A stretch of 64,000 nt of DNA from Gaeumannomyces sp. JS-464 (lineage: Eukaryota > Ascomycota > Sordariomycetes > Magnaporthales > Magnaporthaceae). Shown piece by piece: positions 57,264-64,000 of this stretch (position 1 is the first letter of the stretch; each line of letters starts with the position of its first letter). Below the pieces are notes generated by a model that worked only from the letters and a program-made list of their open reading frames with translations, was not told the origin of the DNA and did not search any database. The position numbers and the translations under genes are program-made. The DNA is taken from NCBI GenBank assembly GCA_002197995.1, contig NGZR01000001.1:1922001-1986000 (forward strand), read 5' to 3'.

Positions 57264-59066
57264 ATGAGACTCCGGAATCCACGATCGCCGCTCTTCCTTC
57301 TGCTTTCATCCTTTGCCATATCCGCCGCCCTCGCCGCAGGCACAGCGGACGCCGCGGATAAGCCGGTCGCCGCCCCGCCAAGCACGAATGATAATGTCAA
57401 GTCCGGCACCAAGGATGCGCCCGTCGACGGCAAAGACGGGAGGCCTCATCAGGGGCCTTTTGTCGACATTGATAACTTGAGGAAGGACAAGGAGACGAGC
57501 ACGTCCAAGGACCTTCCGCCGCTTAAGGACCGGCCCAAGGACCCTACCGTCGTCGATGGCAAGAAGATCCCCGAGTCCAACGATGGCGTTATGGACGACA
57601 AGAACCGGGCTCAGCCCAAGCACGGCACGACAGGCACAACCGGTGGCGTGTCCGAGAAGGACAAGCAACGCAAGGCCAAGGAGGGTCAGACTGGCGAGAA
57701 AGTCGAAAACAAGCCCGAGACCCCAAAGGCCGCGCCGCCGCTTCCCCACAGCGAGCAGGAGAAAATATTGAGCGGCCAGCCCTCCAGGAAGGACTCCAAG
57801 GAGAAGGAAAAGTCCACCAAGGACAAGGGCAAAGCAGACTCAGCCGACGATGTCAGCGGCTTGGGGGTACGTCGAATGCGATATGCTGACCGGCATCGAG
57901 TATTCCTTGATACCCTTTACTCGCCCTTGCGCTTCGCCAACTAACCCGTTCCTTACTGTGCTAGAAACCAAGCGATCTTCCGGGAAAGACACACGACAGG
58001 AAGCCTCCACTACCGGACTCTGTCCACAAGGACCATCTTGACTTGACTAAGGGCAACACCAAGACGGCACCCGTCGCGGGCAAGACTCCCAAACTCGTAA
58101 CCGAAGAGAGCGGCGTTATCCGGCCCCTCCATTCCTTCTTCCTCTCCCTCACCATGATCCTCTTCTCCGAGGTCGGCGACAAGACCTTCCTGGTGGCAGC
58201 ACTCATGGCCATGAAGCACGACCGGCTCGTCGTCTTCACGGCCGCATTCGCTGCATTAATAACCATGACGGTCCTCTCGGCCGTCATGGGTCACACGGTG
58301 CCGTCGCTGCTGCCCAAGCGCCTGACCAACTTCATGGCCGCAGGCCTCTTCCTCATCTTTGGTGTGCGTCTTCTGCGCGAGGGCATGGCCATGAGCCCCG
58401 ACGAGGGCGTCTCGGCTGAGATGCAGGAGGTCGAGCACGAGCTCGAGGAGAAGGAGAACCTGGCTCGGAAGCAGGGTCGCAGGCGCGGCTCCGTCTCCCC
58501 ATACGCTCTCGAGATGGGGATGGGCGGTGGCGAACGCAAGCCTAGGTCTAAGAACTCGCGCTTCCCTACGCCGCCGCGGAGCCCGTCGTCGTCGCGCAGC
58601 CGGAGCCGCAGCCCGTCGAGGCGGCGGGGGGTGGCGGCTCCGGGGCTGGTGGTGGCGCCATCGGGTCGGCGCTGGCGGGGCTCAACAATTTGCTCTCCCT
58701 GTTGCTCAGCCCGGCCTGGGTGCAGACGTTCGTCATGACCTTCCTGGGCGAGTGGGGTGACCGTAGCCAGATCGCTACTATCGCTATGGCGGCGGGCCAG
58801 GACTATTGGTGGGTCACGCTCGGTGCCGTGCTGGGTCACGCCTGCTGCACCGGTGTTGCCGTCATCGGCGGGAGGGCCATCGCAGGACGGGTCAGCCTCA
58901 AAGTTGGTACGTTTATTATGTTCTGTTTCTTGGCTGTCTGCCCCTGCACTCGAAGCTCTTTTCATGTCCGCTAACGCATGTCTACTTCGTCACAGTTACT
59001 GTGGGCGGCGCCATTGCCTTCCTCGTGTTCGCTTTGATCTACTTCATCGAGGCCTTCTACAAATAA
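57264..59066 (+). CDS. GDT1: GDT1-family Mn2+/Ca2+ transporter
   Basis: Three exons: 57264-57866, 57965-58906 and 58996-59066. The introns have GTACGT donors and CTAG/ACAG acceptors. A signal peptide (RSPLFLLLSSFAISAALAAG) precedes a ~210-residue lysine/proline-rich lumenal region, unusually long. Two copies of the family's E-x-G-D-(K/R)-(S/T) motif are present: MILFSEVGDKTFLVAALMAM and FLGEWGDRSQIATIAMAAGQ. They sit in two three-helix halves separated by a Ser/Arg/Pro-rich loop. GDT1/TMEM165 proteins are cation/proton antiporters of the Golgi supplying Mn2+ for glycosylation. One base is missing somewhere at 58570-58680 in the loop; restored, the total is 539 codons. The last exon gives VTVGGAIAFLVFALIYFIEA. 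Confidence 0.9.
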
Positions 59067-61037
59067 AGAAGACGCGAGACGCTATGCTTTTATATTTGCT
59101 CCGGACACGCGCAGGCTCCATACTCTCGCCATTTCACGCAACGTTGCCCCTCCCGAGCGTGCTGATGCGACGGCCATCGGGGCCTTCCCTTCTACCAACC
59201 ATGGCTGTCTGTTTTATTTATCATGTTGTACGGGATACGACCAACACATATCCTTGTAATCCGAATAAACGGCCTGCCCGGACGAATCTCATTTTACGTC
59301 GCGCTGATGGGAATGACGGCGCCTCAATCCCCGCCCCTCTCTCTCTCTCCTTTTATCTGTTGTAACTCCATGTCCCTTTCTGGGCGTTTCTTTATGTCTG
59401 GTGATTTTCACAGAAAGATAAAGGTTCAAAAGACGCGAACTCGTTGGTATCGACGGCGGGGGCAAGAACACAGACTGGGGGCATGGGAAGAATGCACACA
59501 AACATCACAATGGGCCAGTCAGTGCAAGGGACGTTCATTTCTTTTGGTATCTGGTGGTGATTTCACGGGATGGAAATAATGAGGCGGGCAACTCGGTGTG
59601 CCCGAATTATATGTGCTCCGTTGCGTATCTTTTGTATAAAATAATCTCACACTAGACCTGCCTTGTTCTGCAGTCGTCGGGGTGTTATAAATACGTTGTT
59701 ATTTTGGAGACTGGACATAGCAACATGGTCAATGGAAGTAGTGCTCTGTGCCTCCAGCAAGCAGACTCGGACAATGGTCAAGTCCAGCGCATGTAGGCGT
59801 GCTGTGCGTCGACGCAATCTGCGCAAGCTTCTGTGCACTACCTAGGTACAGAAGAAGCCCAGTGAAGCACTCCCCAGACCTTGTGCTCCCTGACCCCGGC
59901 GGGGATCAATGAGGCTGAAGACGCGGGCAACACAAACCCGCCCGTCCGCATCCATTCCTAGGATGCCTGCAGTAGCTCCTTGTGCACGTCTCGGCATTTT
60001 TATGAGCTTGTGCAACCCGAGCAACCTAGGTACACAATCACTCCTCCCTGGCCAATTCAAGTTCCCGACTCGGTCAAGGTGTGACGGAATGGAACACCCC
60101 ATTCCTCGCCCGTAAAGGCCACACGAGCGAGTGTCCATGGGAATAAGCTGACTTTGTAAGCGCCAGGATCCCCCGACACCGGCGGTTCTGGGGAACGTGG
60201 GGGACGTGGCCTTGTGGTGGTGGTGGGGTGGTGGTGGTGGTGGTTCCGCTGCTTCCGGTACGTAGGTAGGGCACTGAGATTGGAGGGCTTGTATCCCATC
60301 TCATTTTGTTGTATAAATACCACACATCCATTCTTCCAATCTTGTCTCTGACGTTTTTGGATTCTCGACGCGTTTTCTATTCCTATCGCACCTCTCCGCC
60401 CATTCCTCGTCCCGACTCTGCAACATTGAAGCGGGGGAGTTTTGTCGTCCAAGATCTACATACCGTGCTACGCTCCACGCCGCCCGCCCGCTTGTTAGTG
60501 GGGTGGACCAACCGCCGCCCGACACGGACCGTACCTGCGCCCGATGAAGAAGCCGTGCCAGTACCTAGCTAGCCGTACCTGTCGTGCTCGAGCATTTCTA
60601 GGCAGCGCGCCGCCCGTCCTCTCCCATAAGCGCCCTGCATCGTTTCGCCCGCTTCGGCTGCTTCTTCCGCGCCTTCGTGTCCCTCCCCCACCTCGACACC
60701 TCGCTGCACTTCTTTGGTTCCAGCAAGCTTAGCTGCCAGCAGGGAGTAGCTCCAGCCACTAGCAGAGCTCCATCCCTACCCCTCACGCGAGCTTCCCACC
60801 CGCCTCCGGACTCCCGTTGGCATTCTCCCGCCGCCTCGACGAAACGGGGCCATCGGCGTCCACTAGCTCCAAGGTCGCGCCTGCCACTTCCTTCGACTGG
60901 GGTCCGTCTTTCGGAGACTGCGTGCGTGTCGTGTTCCTGGCTTACTGCCCAAATCCGCAGCCGTCTGCTCTGGCTCCCACGTCTTGGTCATCCCTCCTTG
61001 GCTTCCCCTCGCCGGGTTGTTTGATAAGGAAAAAGAA

Positions 61038-61124
<87 letters not shown>

Positions 61125-61619
61125 AAGGGAGGCTCGTTAAACTCGCGGTTCGGCCCAAACGAGAGCCGTTCCACTTCCCTCCCCAACGGCCCAGATCAAG
61201 CTCCTTGTGCCCCTCCCCACCATCTCGCCGGCAGCTTGCCCGACTCTGGTACCAGTTTTACCCGCGCCCGTACTTGGTATTCCTATTTCCTTCTCCTCTT
61301 CAATTCCTCCCAAAAGCCCTCACGCGACTCGCAAGTCGGTCGCATTCATCTCCACCTTTGTAGGTTAGGTGAAATCCTGCCACTAGGGCGATCTCCCCTT
61401 GGCCTAACGCTGACTTCGCTTCTTCCCAACAGCCTTTCTTGCTCTCAAGTCGGCTCAGTGCAGCGCCAAAAGGACTCTCTGCGCGGGGAGAAAGCCTGTG
61501 GGGGAACCCTTCCCCAGTGGCGTTTTCCCAGCTTCGGCTCCCCAGACGCGAGACGAGAGACTCGTCCAGAGAGTGTATAAAACCAAGGAGAAACGACCCG
61601 ACGATAAGCGCTCGCCAGG
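59067..61619. other. Intergenic region with simple repeats
   Basis: No gene is recognised. It contains a GGTGGTGG patch near 60205-60245, the (GA)n tract described separately, and T/C-rich stretches typical of long leaders before the mutarotase-like gene. Open frames up to 198 codons run through these repeats and are shadows. Confidence 0.45.
61044..61120 (+). repeat. (GA)n microsatellite, about 38 units
   Basis: An uninterrupted GA dinucleotide run of roughly 76 bases is flanked by A-rich sequence. It lies about 500 bases upstream of the rhamnose-mutarotase-like start, so it may be in that gene's promoter or leader. Confidence 0.92.
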
Positions 61620-62163
61620 ATGTGGAGCAAGCCAACCAACGTCCAGCTGCCAACAGCCACCTCGCCAACCGGCTCCCGCGAGGACCCGCTGTCGCCGACG
61701 GCGCAGGCCAAAAGGCGCAATCCGGGTCGCCGATATGCTCAAATTGTTAAGCTGAAGCCCGAGCACCGGGAAGAGTACAAGGAGGTCCATGCCAAGGTCT
61801 GGCCTGAGGTCTTGGCTCAAATCAAGGCCTGCAACATCGTCGACTGTAGGTTCCCACAGCCCCGACTCCGTTTTTCCTGCTTGCCTTTCGACAACCTGGG
61901 AGTTCCTTCTTTGCTGATGCCCCGGCTCAGACAGCATATTTCACGACGAGGAGTCCAACATCCTTTTCGCCTCTTTCAAATACGTCGGCTACGATTACGC
62001 CGGCGATATGGAAAAGATGCGGGAGAACCCCAAGGTGCGCGAGTGGTGGAAGATGACGGACGGCTGGCAGGAGTCCCTTGTGCCGGGAGCGCAGAGCAGC
62101 GAGGCCGGTGAGCCGTCGTGGTGGAAGCCTATCGAGGAGGTCTTCTACTACAGCCCCTCCTGA
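61620..62163 (+). CDS. L-rhamnose mutarotase-family protein
   Basis: Exon 1 (61620-61845) and exon 2 (61931-62163) join across an 85-base intron (GTAGGT donor, CTCAG acceptor) to give a 152-residue protein with no frame problem. The domain starts at RRYAQIVKLKPEHREEYKEV, followed by HAKVWPEVLAQIKACNIVDY and SIFHDEESNILFASFKYVGY, then WWKMTDGWQESL and PSWWKPIEEVFYY. This is the L-rhamnose mutarotase (RhaM/DUF718) pattern, with the tyrosine and the paired tryptophans that line the sugar pocket. Bacterial members interconvert rhamnose anomers. The fungal role is less certain. The N-terminal ~37 residues are an extension beyond the usual ~105. Confidence 0.88.
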
Positions 62164-62474
62164 TGGCAGGATCCGGGCCGTGGCCGTGCTGGTTCTATTC
62201 CTCCCTCCTTCTCCCATGTTCTCTCCTCTCCTTTATTCAACGGTGGCAAAGCTCCTGAAATGCTCACCACCTTTACTTTCCTGTTGCAATGTTTCAAGGT
62301 TGCACGCTGTCGTTTCGCTGTTTTCGCTCTTGTCGAATCTGGTGCCAAGCCGTGCGGGATGGATTCCCTAATAAAAATGATGGACAACGACGCTGAACCC
62401 AGCAGTGTTTTCAACTGCCGGTGATGATTTTGTGTCAAGCGATGCCGTGTTTTGCCTGGGGGAGTTCTAGAGTC
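62164..62474. other. Convergent intergenic gap
   Basis: The mutarotase-like gene (plus) and the thioredoxin-fold gene (minus) converge here; their 3' untranslated regions and terminators must share these 311 bases. No other feature is visible. Confidence 0.5.
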
Positions 62475-63177
62475 TCACTTGGAGCCGCCGAACAGCCCAC
62501 CAAAGAAGCTCAGCCCGGGCAAGCCACCGCCGCCACCGCGGCCGCCGTGCCTGAGGGCCTCGGCGCGGACCCAGTCTTCGAGAAAGGCCCTGTCGGTCAG
62601 CAGCCTGCCATCGACGACCCTGGTCTCGAGCTGGGCCTCGCCGGCGTCGAAGCTGAGGAGGGTGGGGACGCTGGTGATCATATAATCGAGGGCCAGGTTG
62701 GCCTTCTGCATGTCCGGGCTATCGAACTCGACGGGCGCGTAGGCGACGCCGCCCTCGGCTTCGCCGACGCCGGATTCCACGATGCTTTGTAGCAGAGGAG
62801 CGACGGCCTTGCAGCTGGGGCACCAGCTAGTGGTCCACAAGGTCACGAGTGGGGCCCGGGCTGAGGAGGAGAGGAGGATGTGGGTGTTGAAGGTGTCTGG
62901 GTTGCGGATTCTAAGGGGCAGGCGTGATTTTTTTTAATTTTTTTTTTTGGTAAGTCTATGTTGGTGCGTAGTGGCGCGCATGTATGTGTGGGTGCCTAGG
63001 CAGGCAGGCGAAGAGCAAGACGTACGCAGAGAAGATCTGGTTCTTTGCCTTTTGCGGACGCGAGGTCGAGAAGCTTGCGGCGGGAACGAAGGTACTGCTG
63101 CTGTGTATCTTGGGCTTCGGAAGGCTGCAAGCGCCCCGTGCCGCGAGGCCCAATGGGCGAGCTGAGAAAAGAGCCAT
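62475..63177 (-). CDS. Thioredoxin-fold protein, probably mitochondrial
   Basis: Exon 1 (63177-63026) encodes a serine/arginine-rich leader (MALFSARPLGLAARGACSLP ... AASFSTSRPQ) that fits a mitochondrial targeting peptide. Intron 62911-63025 has a GTACGT donor and a CCTTAG acceptor. Exon 2 (62910-62475) joins as FSAIRNPDTFNTHILLSSSA and carries APLVTLWTTSWCPSCKAVAP with a CxxC (CPSC) redox site. The cis-proline strand SVPTLLSFDAGEAQ follows, ending in a Gly-rich tail. The length is 195 residues with an uninterrupted frame. CPSC differs from the classic CGPC, and the partner is unknown. Genes of this type are common in filamentous ascomycetes. Confidence 0.85.
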
Positions 63178-64000
63178 TAGGTTTATAAGGCTTCACGCAC
63201 GATCTAGGTTGCGATTTTATTTTCCGCGGCTTGTGTAGAGCAACCTTTGGTATGGACGTTCACGTGGTTCAAAAAGATTGGAGAGAGAATCAGGCAGTTA
63301 GCACTCTGGCCACCGCTTGTGCACTCAAGCTCTTTCATCCCTGCGAGCTGAAGTGGCTTCCTGGGCCCACCTTGGAGCTTGCTCCTAGGGGCTGAAGGAT
63401 GATATCATCGGGGGGACCCCGGCCTGTCTGGGTTGGGTCTGACAGCACACTGGAGGTTTCCATCCTCCTCGACCGGCGCCAAAACTCAAGAGCAAACGAA
63501 AACGAGCAACGGAGCTGCCATTGAGGCATCAAATTGCGAGGAATCCGATCCTCCCATGGTCCGAGAGATTCAATCAGGGAAGTTGAGGCCAGCCAGTGTA
63601 CTTATGTATCCCATTCCATCGCCCACAAGGGTAGCTACTTCCGTTCTTGGAGAACATCCCCTCGAATTTTATCTCTATGAACGCACAGGAACACCAGACG
63701 CTTTCAGGTCGACGAGAGGTTATGTCACTACCATCAGGCGAACCCAGGAGCATGTCAGTCAACTGGGCACCAGTCCAAACTGTTGCAGTCTTTCTTAATC
63801 GCGCGATAAACCCAATGTCCCAGGCGCTGGTGCGCGAGTGGATTGGACTGGAATCATCCCGCTTGGATTAGCTGTTCGTGTTTCCGCTCCTTCTCTATCT
63901 CGCCTCACATATGCGTACGTGGGCATAGCCATGCTTCTATCTGCCGACTCCCCGGGGCTGATCATGGAGAGTAGCGCTCCTAGACGCCTTCCCTCCATTT
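63178..64000. other. Window end, no recognised gene
   Basis: Short open frames on both strands (up to 121 codons at plus 63433-63798) show no recognisable motifs. The stretch includes the promoter of the thioredoxin-fold gene. Confidence 0.4.

Noticed and set aside
60984..61580. Plus-strand frame with a long Arg-Glu repeat
   Set aside because: It is generated by the (GA)n microsatellite.

Overview
The window looks like a GC-rich genomic contig of a filamentous ascomycete (Pezizomycotina, most likely Sordariomycetes). The signs are short GT-AG introns of about 60-235 nt, a palI/RIM9 homologue with a long disordered tail, a Tad1-type LINE, a chromodomain Ty3/gypsy element, and decay resembling repeat-induced point mutation (RIP). 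I cannot name the genus.

There are two compartments. Roughly 1-40 kb is an accessory, repeat-rich region. It holds a broken LysM-protein gene (1.1-2.3 kb), scraps of gypsy integrase (2.3 and 31.1 kb), a coiled-coil gene cut off by an LTR (5.1-6.2 kb), an inactivated gypsy chromovirus on the minus strand (12.6-7.3 kb), and a Tad1-like LINE riddled with stops (12.6-18.7 kb). Then comes an 11-kb array (18.3-29.2 kb) of ~1.2-kb units in head-to-tail and then inverted orientation, whose 3' ends match the 3' end of the LINE. Beyond the array lie a pectate lyase pseudogene (31.5-32.2 kb) and two paralogous FTA2-type kinase-like genes (33.8 and 37.6 kb) on either side of a third, decayed accessory gene.

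Roughly 40-64 kb is core genome: an ABC1/ADCK-family mitochondrial kinase-like gene (MCP2/CQD2-like), palI/RIM9, a DUF1917 (Bles03-type) gene, a small two-helix membrane protein, a Myb/telobox telomere-binding-type gene, GDT1, an L-rhamnose mutarotase-family gene and a thioredoxin-fold gene with a likely mitochondrial presequence. Intergenic stretches here carry only simple repeats and homopolymers.

A technical theme runs through the window. At least eight otherwise intact reading frames need exactly one extra base, usually beside a homopolymer. With that base restored, exon phases and total lengths come out as whole codons. These look like consensus deletion errors, although I cannot exclude real mutations. 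The most interesting biological signal is the repeat array sharing its 3' end with the LINE and switching orientation around 24.7-25.1 kb.
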